A stretch of DNA of 59,105 nt. It comes from Allomyces macrogynus ATCC 38327. Taxonomy: Eukaryota > Blastocladiomycota > Blastocladiomycetes > Blastocladiales > Blastocladiaceae. Below, piece after piece: positions 23,726-36,175 of this stretch. Position numbers and translations under genes: made by a program. The DNA lies in NCBI GenBank assembly GCA_000151295.1, contig GG745362.1, forward strand, positions 12,727 to 71,831. Reading direction: 5' to 3'. Positions within the stretch are counted from its first letter, which is position 1. Every line of letters starts with the position of its first letter. The notes under the pieces were generated by a model. That model was given only the letters and a program-made list of their open reading frames with translations, had not been told where the DNA came from and ran no database searches.

Positions 23726-26700
23726 TTAGGCCTCGGCCACGACCATATCCGTGGCGACCAACTTGTTCACCTCGAGGTCCGCGACGGCACGCTGCTGCAC
23801 GCCGCCCGTCACGGGCATGACCGTCTCGCCCGACAAGTACACATCAATCGCGCGCGCCGCCTCGCGACCCTCGCGAATCCCCCAGACAATCAGCGACTGC
23901 CCACGGCGGCAATCGCCCGCGGCAAACACGCCAGGCACCGACGTCGCATACGACTTGTTATCCGCCTGGATGTTGGACTGCGGCGTGGTCGCGAGCGCGA
24001 GCTGTTCGCGCAACTGTGCCTCGGGCCCCATGAACCCCATGGCCAAGAACACCAAGTCGCACTCGACAAACGCGTGCGATCCGGGCACTTGCGTCATGGC
24101 CCACCGGCCGGTCGCCGCGTCCTTGGTCCACTCGACCTGCACCGTGTTCACGCCCTTGACGTTACCGTCGCCGTCCGAGACAAACTCGGTCGTCATCGTG
24201 TTATAGAGGCGCGGGTCGCGGCCGTGCGTGACGGCCACTTCATGGTGGCCATAATCCACCTTGAAAACGCGCGGGAACTCGGGCCACGGGTTCTCAGCGG
24301 CGCGCGACGGCGGCGGAGGCGGGAGCAAGTCGAACGCCGTGATCGAGGTGGCCCCCTGGCGCAGAGCCGTGCCGATACAATCGGTCGACGTGTCGCCGGC
24401 GCCAATGACGAGAACCTTCTTGCCCTCGGCCGACAAGTCCGTGTTCTCGCGCAACTTGGTCGACCGCGTCAGGTAGTCGACGGCAAAGTAGATGCCGTTC
24501 AGGTCGCGGTTCGGCACCTTGAGGTCGCGCGGCCACGTCGCGCCGACGGCCAACAGCGTCGCATCGTACTCGTCGACAATCGACTGCGCGGGCACGTCCT
24601 TGCCGACCTCGCACGACAGCTTGAACTCGACGCCCTCATCCGCGAGCAACTGCACGCGGCGCTGCACGACGCGCTTGTCGAGCTTCATGTTCGGAATTCC
24701 GTACTGCAACAGACCACCGGCCGCGTCCTCGCGCTCGTAGACCGTCACCGAGTGACCTGCGCGGTTGAGCATATCCGCGGCGGCAAGACCGGCCGGGCCC
24801 GAGCCAATAATCGCAACACGCTTTTCAGACCGCGACGCCGGCGGGTTCGGCACAATCCAGCCCTCTTCAAACGCGCGGTCAATAATCGCGGCCTCGATTG
24901 ACTTGATACTCACCGGGTCCTCGTTGATGCCCAGCACACAAGCGCCCTCACACGGCGCCGGACACACGCGCCCCGTGAATTCCGGGAAGTTGTTGGTGAG
25001 CGCGAGCCGGTCGTAAGCCGCGCGCCAGTCTTCACGGAACACAAGCTCGTTCCAGCGCGGGATCAAGTTGCCGATCGGGCAACCCGTTGCCGACTGGCAG
25101 AAGGGCACGCCACAGTCCATGCAGCGAGCAGCCTGCACGCGCAACTCGCGCGGCTTCATGCGCACGGCAATCTCGTCGTAGTCCTTGATGCGGCGCGCGA
25201 CGGGCCGCTGCGCCTCCTTGGTGCGGCGGTACTTGTTGAACCCCTTGACCTTGTCGAGCGGCGCGTCCTCGGCGGGCAAAATCTTGCCGCGCGGGTCCGG
25301 CTGCAACCGCGCCATGGCGTCCTCGATATCGGCAATGGCCTGCTCGGCGTGGTGCGCCTCGGCAACGACGGGCGTCTGCACGACCTCGACGGGCTTGACG
25401 AGCGACTGCTGCTGCTTGGCAAGCACGGCCTTGAAGTCGCGCGGGAAGACCTTGGTGAACCGCGGCTGGTAGACGTCCCAGTTGTCGAGAATCTCGGAAC
25501 CAATCGCCGACCCGGTGAACTCGACGTGCTGCGCAATCAGACCGCGCAACTCATCCACGTCGGCGGCAGTCACCGGGTCGAGATCGACCATGTCGGCATT
25601 GCACTTGCTGGCGTCCAAGTCGAGCACGTAGGCGATACCGCCCGACATGCCCGCGGCAAAGTTGCGGCCCGTGCTACCAAGCACGATGCAGCGCCCACCC
25701 GTCATGTACTCGCACCCGTGGTCGCCAACCCCTTCCACGACGGCCGTCGCGCCTGAATTGCGCACGCAGAACCGTTCCGCGGCCATGCCGTTGACAAACA
25801 GCGACCCGGACGTCGCGCCGTAGGCGCACGTGTTGCCGACAATCACGTTCTTACTCGGCACAAACGCGTCGTGCCGCGACCGCGGCGGGCAAATCACGAC
25901 GGTACCGCCCGAGAGCCCCTTGCCGACATAGTCGTTGGCGTCGCCCTCGAGCTCGAGCGTGATGCCCGGCGCGAGCCAGACGCCAAACGACTGGCCGGCC
26001 GACCCAAACAGGTGAATGCGCAGCGTGTTGGGCGGCAGGCCGACTTCGCCGTACCGCTTGGAAATGTGGTGCGAGAGCAGCGCGCCAATCGACCGGTCCG
26101 TGTTGCACACCGATAGCGTGAGCGCCATGGGCTGCGCCTGCTCAATGGCCAACGCCGCCTGCTGCAGCAAGACCAAGTCCTTATGGTTGAGGTCGTCGTG
26201 CGTGGGCTGCTTCCATTGGTCAAGGTCGACGTGCGTTGGGACGCCCTGGCGCAGCGAGTGCGCCGGCAAGAGCAGCGGCTGCAGGTCGAGCAGGCGCGAC
26301 TTGGGGTTGCCGCGCAAGACGTTCGGGTTCACCTGGAGCAGGTCGGTGCGGCCAACGAGTTCCGCGACGGTCCGCACGCCGAGCGACGCCATGATCTCAC
26401 GCAGCTCCTCGGCAATGTAGTGGAAGAAGTTGATGACGTGCTCCGGCTCGCCGGCAAACTTGGCGCGCAGCGTCGGGTCCTGCGTCGCGATGCCGACGGG
26501 GCACGTGTTGAGATGGCACTTGCGCATCATCGTGCACCCCATGGCAATCAGCGGCGTCGTTGCGAACCCAAACTCCTCGCCTAAATGAGTGGAGAAGGTA
26601 GAGGACAATGGGTTAGCATATCTGGACGGAAAAGGAGAACCGGGGAGTGCGTCAAGAATATGAAAGCGTACCTCCGAGCATGCACGCAATCGCCAAGTCG

Positions 26701-29700
26701 CGGCCCGTGCGCAGCTGGCCATCCGTCTGCAAGATGACGCGGCCACGCAAGTTGTTGAGCACGAGCGTCTGGTGCGTCTCGGCGAGACCGAGTTCCCACG
26801 GCAGACCCGCGTACTTGATCCCGGTCCAGCGCGACGCGCCGGTGCCACCATCGTGGCCCGAAATCAAGATATGGTGTGCGCCGGCCTTGGCCACACCCGC
26901 AGCGATCACGCCCACGCCGACTTCCGAGACCAGCTTGACCGACACGCGCGCAATCGGGTTGACCGACTTGAGATCAAAGATGAGCTGCTTCAAGTCTTCG
27001 ATCGAGTAAATATCGTGGTGCGGCGGCGGCGAGATGAGCCCAACGCCCGGCGTCGACTTGCGCGTCTTGGCAATATCCTTGGACACCTTGTGGCCCGGCA
27101 ACTCACCGCCCTCGCCCGGCTTGGCGCCCTGCGCCATCTTGATCTGCAGCTCGTCGGCGTCCGTCAAGTAGGCGCACGTCACACCGAACCGGCCCGACGC
27201 CACTTGCTTGATGGCCGACCGCACGGCCGGATCCTTGGTGCGCGACTCGTCCTCGCCGCCCTCGCCCGTGTTCGACTTGCCGCCGAGCGTGTTCATGGCG
27301 CGCGCGAGCGCCGTGTGTGCCTCGAGACTGATAGAACCGTAAGACATGGCGCCCGTGCAGAACCGCGTGACGATCGCCGTCCACGGCTCGACTTCATCGA
27401 GCGGGATCGCCGTGCCCGGTGCGGGGTTCACGAAATCCAAGCACCCGCGCAGCGTGCACCCTTCGACCTGCTGCTGCGACGTCTGCGCGTACATGGCGTA
27501 CGAGTGCTTGTTCTGCATGCGCACCGCGTCCTGCAACGACGCGATTGCAGTCGGGTCATTGATGTGCATTTCGCCGCCGGCGCGGTAGTGGTAGTCGCCA
27601 GCCTCGGGCAGGACCTTGGGCTGCACGGTCAGGGCGCGCGGGTAGGCGCGCGCGTGCAGGCATAAGACATCGGCGGCGATCTGCGGGAACCCGACACCCT
27701 GGATCCGCGATGCGGTGCCGTGGAAGCACTTGGCGACGACGTCGTCGTGCATGCCGAGAATTTCGAAAATCTGGGCGCCGCGGTACGACTGCAGCGTGGA
27801 AATGCCCATCTTCGACATGACCTTGCGGATGCCATCGACCACGGCCAGCACATACTTGTCGACGTCGGCACCGAGCGAGAGCGCGGCCTCGACGACCAGG
27901 TATGGCACGATCGCGTCGGCGCCGTACCCGAGCAGGACACACATGTGGTGCACTTCGCGAGCGTCGCCAACATGCGCGACGAGCGAGACGTGGCCGCGCT
28001 GCTTGGTGCGGACCAGGTGGTGGTGGACCGTGCCGATGGCGAGCGCCGACGGGATCGGGATACTGTCAGCGTCCATGGCCGAGTCGTCGATCACGAGCAC
28101 GTGCACGCCATCGGCAATCGCCTCGTCGGCAGCGGCACACAGCGCATCGAGCGCCGCAACGAGCCCATCGGGCCCGTGCTCGACCGGGTACGTGGCCGCA
28201 AGCGTGCGCGACGGCAAGTGCGCCGTGACGGCCGGCAGCTCCCAGGGCAGGACAATCGGGTGGTCGACTGCGAGCAGCGGATGCTCCGGGTCGCGCATTT
28301 CAATCGTGAGCAAGTTGCCGACCTTGCCGAGGTAGCCGTGCGTCGACATGACAATCTTTTCGCGAATCGGGTCGATCGGCGGGTTCGTCACCTGCGCAAA
28401 CAGTTGCCGGAAATAGTCGAACGCGAGCTTGGGCTGCAGCGACAGGCACGCGAGCGGTGCGTCGTTGCCCATCGACCCGAGCGCCTCCTTGCCCGTGCGC
28501 ATCATGGGCACGAGCACCATTTGCAGCGACTCGATCGTGTACCCAAACGCCACGAGCCGCGGGTCCGTGTCGAGTTGGAGCGAGCCGCCGAGATCTTGTT
28601 GTCGTTGCACGACCCATTGCTCGCGCAATTCCGTCGGGTCGGCGACGATTTCACGCAGCTGCGGCACGTGCAGCGAGTTACTCTCGAGCCCGAGCGCGCG
28701 CTTGATCTTGATCCCGGCCGACCGCTTCAGCTCCGTGTCGTCCACAAGCCGCTGGGCGACCGTGTCGACCAACAGCATGCGCCCAGGCATCAACCGACCC
28801 TTGGACACGACCAGCTTCGGGTCGACCGTAACCGTCCCAACCTCGGACGCGCAAATCATCATATCGTCCTCGAGCAAGTAGTACCGGCACGGGCGCAATC
28901 CGTTGCGATCGAGTTGCGCGCCGACATACCGGCCATCGGCAAACGTGACGAGCGCCGGGCCGTCCCAGGGCTCCATGAGTGTGCCGGCCCACTCGTAAAA
29001 CGCTTGCCGCTCGTCACCGGCAGTCGCGTAGTTGGCCTCGGGCACGAGCATCATGACGGCCTCGGGCAGCGTGAGCACGCCGTTGAGGACCAAGAGCTCA
29101 AGCACGTTGTCGAGCGCGGCCGAGTCGGACCCGAAATCCTCGACAATCGGGTAGAGTGAGTCAATGTCCTTGCCAAACGTGGCCGAGGTCATGATGCCTT
29201 CGCGCGCACGCATCCAGTTCTTGTTGCCGCGTAGCGTGTTGATCTCGCCTAGTATGTCATTGGGCAAAGAGTGAGCGACTCGTGCTCCAGCGCAGAGTGT
29301 CCCGCGAAAAGGATATCAAAATGTACCATTGTGCCCAATCAAGCGCAGCGGCTGCGCGCGGTCCCACGACGGGAACGTGTTGGTCGAGAACCGCGAGTGC
29401 ACGAGCGCGAAATGCGACGCAAACCGCACATCGTGCAAGTCGTAAAAGTAATCGTACACTTGCACGGGCGCGAGCAGACCCTTGTAGACGATATGCGACG
29501 CGTGCAACGAGCACGTGTAGAACCACTTGCGCAGCGAGATTCGGTGCGCGGCACGCTTGCGCAGAATGTACAGCAGCACGGCAAATCGCTTGGCATCAAA
29601 CGGCTCGCCGCCCGGTGCGAGGGCCACAAACGGCTGCTCGATAGCCGGCTCCTTGGCGCGCGAAAAGGGGCCCAGGATGGCCGACTTGCGCGGGACGCGC

Positions 29701-30517
29701 CGCCAGCAGAGGACCGCGAGTCCGAGTTCGGCTGCGATCGCCTCGAATTGCCGCTTCGACTCGGAGTAAACGGGCTCCTGTGGGTTCAGGTAAACGTTGC
29801 CCGTCGCGTACTGGCCGGCCTCAGGGAGGTCGATGCCGTGCTCGGCCGCGACCGACGCCGCAAAGAAATCGTGCGGGATGGCCGTCATGACACCTATTAT
29901 TCCAAAGAAATCAGGCGGGGAGGCAAGTGAGTCATGGTTCGAAACGACACGACGCGACGTTCGCCACTCGCGGGGCTTGCCGGGTGCGCCGAACAGCACG
30001 CGGACGCCCCGGAATCGGCAGGGCAGGTGAGGCAAGCCGGGCAAGCCGGGACGCGTGCGTCACTCTCTCTGTTCGGCCGGAAATGGGCTCACGAGGCCCG
30101 CGCAATCCAGGGACCTCCACTGAGAGAGCGCCAATCGTGGAAAGCAATCCGAACAAGAGACTGAAAGGCAGCACGCGCGCCGTTCTCACCACCTCGGCAC
30201 CCGTTCGCGGCGAGAACGCGCGCGAGAGCGACCGAGAGTGCTCGCAACACGCGCGCGCCGCCGCCGCGCAGCGCACCCGACTGCTCACAACACCAAGTGA
30301 AAGAATATAACGCACCGGCACCGTCACCGTCGCGAATATCGGCGCCTGACGCGCCGCGGTGCGTCATGTTGCACAGCAGGTACCGTGCGTCGGCCACCAC
30401 CTTGTGCGAGGCCTCGCCCTTGACCGACACGATAAACCCGACGCCACACGCGTCCTTTTCGGCCTCGGCGCCGCCATACAGGCCCTGCTTGGGCGGAATC
30501 GCGTCGGCCCAGCTCAT
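23726..30517 (-). CDS. GLT1: Glutamate synthase (NADH), fused GltA+GltD type
   Basis: GOGAT makes two glutamates from glutamine and 2-oxoglutarate using NADH, FMN, FAD and Fe-S clusters. Exons on the minus strand are 30517-30316, 29893-29327, 29248-26672 and 26580-23726, giving 2066 aa (yeast Glt1: 2145). The class II glutaminase domain starts at Cys 24 (KDACGVGF) after a 23-residue propeptide, with [10 protein letters not shown] and [11 protein letters not shown] following. The synthase domain has GEGGE, the FMN-binding region ([12 protein letters not shown]) and the 3Fe-4S motif around [12 protein letters not shown]. The GltD part has Cys clusters [10 protein letters not shown] and [12 protein letters not shown]-binding [11 protein letters not shown] and NADH-binding [11 protein letters not shown]. 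All junctions restore conserved sequence. Intron 1 is unusually long (422 nt). Nitrogen control is usual for the family; I saw no decisive site. Confidence 0.97.
29894..30315 (-). other. Long first intron of the glutamate synthase gene (422 nt)
   Basis: Donor GTGCGT at 30315, acceptor AATAATAG ending at 29894. It separates GDGAG from [10 protein letters not shown] in the glutaminase domain. Every other intron in the window is 55-141 nt. I see no gene inside. Confidence 0.85.
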
Positions 30518-30546
30518 GATGGAACGCGATGGAGATGGATGGGGTA

Positions 30547-30564
30547 GGGGGGGGGGGGGGGGGG
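30547..30564. repeat. G18 homopolymer (C18 in the GOGAT leader)
   Basis: Eighteen consecutive G on the plus strand, 30 nt upstream of the GOGAT ATG; the leader mRNA would carry C18. Such tracts change length easily and may be miscounted in an assembly. Confidence 0.9.
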
Positions 30565-30968
30565 AAACGGCCACTCGTCGAGTCCGAGGGGGTCGCGGGT
30601 GTTGGGGTGATGGATGAACTTGACACAGCGGTCGTGCGACAGTCGGCGAAGCGCGGCGCGTAAACTGCTGCACACACGGATTGGTTGCCTTGGAACGAGA
30701 GAACGTCGTCGAGCTTAAACGGCGTCGACGAGAACGAGACGAGAACGCTGGTTGGTTGGAGAGCCGCGACCCCGTGGTGGTAATGGTACAGGAAGCGCGT
30801 GGTCGAGAGTGTCCAGCACAAGGGCGCCGCGCACGGGGGAATGAAGGTGTGGAGAGCGGTCGCAGGCAAGCGTGGAGCGTCGTCGACCAGGCTCGTGGAG
30901 CGGGCGAGCGGGCGGGAGGGGGAGAGCGGGAGGAGCAAGCCGAGTCGGGAGCGGGCGCGGGGGCGTCT

Positions 30969-30976
30969 CTTTTATA
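30969..30976 (-). promoter_or_regulatory. TATA-like element
   Basis: TATAAAAG on the minus strand, about 450 nt upstream of the GOGAT start codon. It is a good core match in GC-rich surroundings, but no transcription start is known, so the assignment is tentative. Confidence 0.35.
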
Positions 30977-32151
30977 GGAGAGGGGGAGGAGGGGGAGGAC
31001 AGCGCGCTTTGGCTGCCGACCAGCCAGCGTGAGGGTGGATGAGGGCAGGTCCGGAACGCTCCGACGACGCGCGGTGCTCGTCGAGCACAGCGGTCGGCGG
31101 GAGGCATGCGCTCGTGCGCGTCGCTCTCGCCTCGACAACGACGTCCAACGCGTGCCGCGTGTGCACCGACACACCGAAGCGATGGACCGACACGATGAAG
31201 GGCCGCGACGTCACTCTGGGGCAACCCATGATCAGCCGAAGGCTCCCGCACGCTCGAATCATCGACGCAACAAGCGGAGGTGGCCCCGGCCCCGTGCCGA
31301 TCGAAATGCTAATGCAGAACAAAATAAATGGTGCTGATCATTTCACTCGGCACCCGGTCGGTCGCACCAGCAAAAGACCACCTGCAGGCCGTGCAGCAGC
31401 AAAAGGGGACCCACATGCCGCGCGTCGTTGAACCTGTGCTCCATGCGCGTTTCATTTGCAGTCTGCTCCTTGTTGTTCGTTGCCCATGGCTGTCAACTTT
31501 CAATCCATCGTCTTGATAACGGCGACTATCGGGCATCTTGAGCACCGTGTGCTGCCCGCGTGAGCAACGAGGTTCGGAAATGAACTGGGCGTTGTTGTGT
31601 GCGCAGGTTCGCGCTGGCTGGCGAACTCGGCAAATCACATGCGATTTTTTTTTCTTGCTTTGGTTGCCACCCGCGCATCACAACTCTTGACGCCCGAACC
31701 GCTTTCAACGCCGTGACCGAGCCGGTGGTTCTTTCCACAGCGGGAAGAATTGACACCACTCGTGCGCCCTCTTGGTCCAAGAGGGAGGTACAGAGGACAC
31801 ACGCCGCACTGGCAGACTGCTGCCGTCAAACTTGAAGCGCGATGTGCACATCAGATTTGTCACACCAACGCTCACGACGCGTCGGCACAGTTGAGGACGG
31901 AGACGGTCAGCAACGAGCACGACGCCGGACGGCCAGCTGATGGTGGTGACTCGCGCACTGCCAGCGTGCCACTTCGAGGATGATCAGGAACCCGAACGGA
32001 CACGACTAACCGATCTGCAGGAACGCGAACCGGGCCGGCCCGCTCCACCTCTTCCCATCCCATTATACCAACGCCAATGCCAATCAAAACCGCATCAAAT
32101 AGAACCGCCAACCCAAGAAGAATACAAACACGCCCACCCTCTCCACCAAAC

Positions 32152-35100
32152 TTACGCGCTCGCCACATGCAACACCTCCTCGCGCTGCACCGTGACCCGC
32201 GCGACCAACCCTTCCCCAAGCCGCGCGAGTTCCGCAGCCATGGACTCGACATTCACCTGCACCATCACCTGCTGCCGCTTCTTCCCCGCAACCCCATCAA
32301 CCTCCATCTCATCTTCATCCTCCTCCTCCGTCTTGGCCGACGGCAACACGCGCGGATTCACGACCGACGCGTGCCCGACGGCCCACCGGCGCGGGACCAA
32401 CTGCATCGGGTCCAAAACCACGCCCACCACATCCCCATCCACGTCATTGAAAAACACGCGCGCCAACGACCCGACATGCTTGGTCACGTCGCGCAAGTAC
32501 ATGTCGACAGGATCAAAACCCATGTGAGCCGGGCGCGCGCGGCCGGGGACGACGTACTCGTTGACGATCTCGCGCTTGAGCGAGATCAGAATGTCGTGGT
32601 CGTGCGCTGTCGTCGCGAGGACCGGGCGGAGGTCGGTCGGCGGGAGGGTCTGCGATGAGGTTTGGAGGTACCCGAGCGCGGCCTTGGCGACTTGCCGGAA
32701 CCGGCGCATCGCCACGGTTTCGATGACGTGCCGCTTGTGCTCGGACGCGATCACGACGGTGCCGTCGGCGGGCGGTGACGCTGCGACCGTGGCTGTCGTC
32801 GAATCCTTGTTCGTGCCCTCGTCCTCGTCCTCGTCGAGCTTGGCCGCAGCTTGCCGCGTCTTGACTACCAGCGGCTGCTTCCAGTCGTGCCGCGTCACCA
32901 CCTCGAGCACGCGCACGAGCGCGAGTACCGGCGAGACAGGCACCTTCGGATACACCCGTTCCAAGACCGTAAACACATGCGCGACGAGCACTTCCACGGC
33001 CTGGTCATGCACGTGGTACCCCAACATATGTCGGGCCACAAACAACTTGACCAGCCGCACGTTCTCCGCAAACCCGGCATGCGCAAGCGCCAACTGGTGC
33101 ACGTCCTGCGCGTGCTTGATATCCGCGACCAGCGCGGCCCCACCGCGCGGTTTCAGGAACATCGTAAACTGGTGTCCCGCAAACACCAAATCCAGTGAGA
33201 GCGGGGAGGTCACGACCCGCGCGACGACGCCGTGCGGGGTCAGGAGCTGCGCGTATCGGACAAGGAACAGCGTCATCATATGGTAGAGCGCCTGCGGTTC
33301 GGCCGGCCATTTACCAGAGGATTCGAGTTCGAGAACGAACAATGCCGGGTGACGGTGCGCGGCGATCGCGGTGCGGGTGAGTTCCGGCGCGACGGGGAGG
33401 ACTGCGGCCACGGGTAGCGGCGCGTCGTCCAAGCCGAACAGGATCGTTTCGAGTTTACGGAACGCCGTATCGATGGGCATGTCGGCAACGTGCGTGCCCG
33501 CACTCGCTTTCACGACCGACTTGAGCATTTTCACGGACGGGCGCGACGTCCAGTGCGTGGGCCCGACCTGCATGTGCCGTTGCACCACATAATCGACGAC
33601 TTCCGCGACCACCGAATGGCCCAGTTTCGTCCACGCGACAGACTCTCGAATCGTGCCGTCCGGGAACCGCCGCAGTTCCGCCTTGGTGCCCCAGACGCGG
33701 CGGAAATCCCGTGCCCCGGCCTCATCGTCGGCCGGGGACGGACCCACGTCGACGGACCGCGCATAGTGGTCCGCGTGGTAGATCAGGCCAACCGTGATCG
33801 TATCCGGCACGGGCGCGTGCGGCGTATCGGTGATCGGCCACGTGGAGGTCGTCGTGGGGAGAGTGGTGGCGACGTGCACGCGGTCGGTGAGCGCGCGCGT
33901 GAGCAGCCGCGGGACGGCGCGGGTCAAGAAGTGCGCGGGGTGCGGGAAGTCGAGCCGCACGCGCGGGTTGTAGAATGCCGGTGGCGTGCTGGTCACGGGG
34001 ATCGAGATGAGGTGGTCGTACTTGCTGCATGCGTGGATGGCCGGGGTCAGGAAGAGCGATGGGAAGTCGCCGCGCTCGGCAAGGCGGCATGCGTGCGCGA
34101 GTTCCATCTTGAGCTAAATCAGGTGGAGTAAAGGGGGCGCTGGTGATTAGCCGGCAGGCAAGTCGGACGCCGCACGAACGAAAATGATAGGAACGTACCA
34201 ATACCGCGTCGGTGCGCGTCGCCCAGCTCGCCAAATTGACCCCGTTCTGGTCAACGACGGCCACGTCCACCCCGGCAAACTCGTCGGCGCTGACAGTCGC
34301 GTTCGGCGCGCCGAGCACGAGCGGTGTCGTCCAATCATGGTTGGCCAGGTAAAACACGACCATACGGAATATATGACTTGCGCACAAATCGCGGCCGACC
34401 TGCCCTTGGTGCACTAATGCTGCCGCGGCATAGACCAACGGGAACGCCCAAGCATTCAAATTGCGCTGCTCGCACCAGACTTTCAGCAACCGCATCGCGT
34501 CGTGCAATGCGGGCGCCTTGACAGCGGCCGTGTGCAGCGTGTGCAGGTGGGTGAGCACGTGCATGTCAGCCAAGATCGCGGCGTTGTAAGCGGGGGTCGC
34601 AGGGAAATCGCCGGCGATGGGCGAGTCGTCGGCGGGGCGCACGTTATTGCGGGTCGGGGAGATCTTGTCGGCGCGGAACAAGTCGGCGGCGATGGTGGGC
34701 CGGATGACGATGCGGGCCGTGATTTTTTTGCCGGCAGGGAAAGCGACGTGCAGGACGGGCTTGCGCACGTCGTGGTGGTCGTAGGCGAAAGCGAGCGATT
34801 CCTTGCCCTTGAGGATCGGTTGGAGGAGCGAGGCGACGTGCGCGAGGTAGAAGGCGCGCTTGTAGAAGTAGCGGTAGTTGGTGTGGTCTTTTGGTTGGAA
34901 GAGGTTCTATCGCACGAGGGTGAGAGTATATGAGCATCATGGTCCGGTCGACGAGGGTGAAGATAGCGAAACTCGCGTACGCTCGGCATTTGCACGGCCA
35001 AGTCGAGGTTGTACCCGTCGCGGCGCTTGATCAGCGCGCCCTTCTTCTCCCCACCCACTAAGAAACCGCCGACCACATCGATGCGTGCTGGTGCCGCATA

Positions 35101-35598
35101 GGCAAACGCGTACTGCACGTCCTTGCCGAGATCGACCGTCCAGGGCCACGCGATCCGGGCCTTGCGCAAGTGCGTCTGCGCCTGCACATGCGAAAGCGGG
35201 CCAAGGGGCTTCGAAGACTCAAGCGCCGTCTTGATGCGCACGAGCAAGTCGCGTGCGGCGGGCGGGATGGCGACGGCGACTTCGGCGAGCAGCGAGTCGA
35301 CTTGCAGGTCAAAGACCGAGTCCATTTGCAGCAGGTCGGTGATCTTGACGTGCGGCTGCTGGTTGCTGGCCTTTTTGGATTTCGACGAGGTGGGGACGGC
35401 TGAGGAGTCGGCGCCATCGAAGATCATGACCATGGGGTCGTCGTCGCGAGCCGGGTTGAGCGTGGATTCGTTGCCATCGTCGTCGCTCATGGCGTCGAGG
35501 TCGTCGTGGTCGGAGCCATCGTGGCTGCCGTCGTCCGAGTCGGAAAAGGCCTGCATGGCAACGTCGTCGTCGACGTAGTCGGCGCCGGGGAGCGACAT
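32152..35598 (-). CDS. UTP22: Utp22/NOL6 (Nrap family), small-subunit processome protein
   Basis: This is a nucleolar factor of the U3 small-subunit processome (UtpC module), needed for 18S rRNA maturation. Exons on the minus strand are 35598-34981, 34906-34199 and 34113-32152, giving 1095 aa (human NOL6 about 1150). The ATG at 35598 opens an acidic Asp/Ser-rich N-terminus. The family's tandem nucleotidyltransferase/helical modules follow. Diagnostic stretches are DHTNYRYFYKRAFYLAHV after intron 1, the LLKVWCEQRNLNAW helix, FRRVWGTKAELRRFPDGTI with ESVAW, and ARVFFNDVDGDVVGVVLDP near the end. An acidic linker (EEEDEDEMEVDG) lies close to the C-terminus. Introns are 74 and 85 nt, both with GTACG donors. 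It is divergent from casein kinase 1; both families act in 40S biogenesis. Confidence 0.95.
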
Positions 35599-36175
35599 GG
35601 TGGCGGCTGGTGGGCGGATTCGGCGTTGGTCACGGTCGCGCCGTGCTGCCGTTGCTTCTCAGCAGTCGGTGATGGCGGGGCGGCGGGCGCGGTGGGCTGG
35701 CCGGCGGGGTCGGCAGGGTCACGCGGGGTCACCCGGGCTGTTGCCACCGAGCGGCAGAGCGGTGTGCCGTTGCCCCTCTGCGCTCAAAGAAAGCCAGCCA
35801 GGCCGTCGGCGTTCGCAGTCGCATCTCGCGAACGCAAGGCCATTCTGTCGCGCGCGCGCACACACGCACACTGGGCTGCCGTCCCCTTTCCACCTCACCT
35901 CCACGCTCTCGAGTCTGTCGACGGCCCCTCCACCACCACCCCGCACTCGACACGCGGCCGCCCGCAAACCCACCGCCGCCGCCGCCCGCCCGCCCGATCC
36001 GCCCGCCCCGCTCGCGACACGCCGTTGTCGCGCGCGCTCTGTGCATTGTGCCCCGACCGACCAAACCAACCGGCCGACGACTCGGCGCAACCAACCGCAA
36101 CCGCAACCGACCCTCCACTCGGGTCCATCTCGCCCTCCGTCTTTGATCAGGACCAAGTTGACCTCGCCTGCCATC
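35599..36175. promoter_or_regulatory. Divergent promoter between UTP22 and casein kinase 1
   Basis: 577 nt separate the two start codons. The sequence is C/A-rich on the plus strand from about 35880 on (long CCACC/CGACC runs), as in fungal 5' leaders read towards the kinase. Open frames across it are compositional. No individual binding site is secure. Confidence 0.45.

Larger units (their letters stand above)
30518..32151. other. Upstream region of glutamate synthase and 3' flank of Utp22
   Basis: No supported coding gene in 1.6 kb. Close to the GOGAT start lies an 18-base G run (30547-30564). A TATAAAAG sequence on the minus strand (30969-30976) is a candidate core promoter for GOGAT. Open frames here are short and lack family features. 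Confidence 0.5.

Noticed and set aside
27720..29159. 479-codon plus-strand frame
   Set aside because: Entirely antisense to the GOGAT synthase domain, with Arg/His/Val-rich shadow composition.
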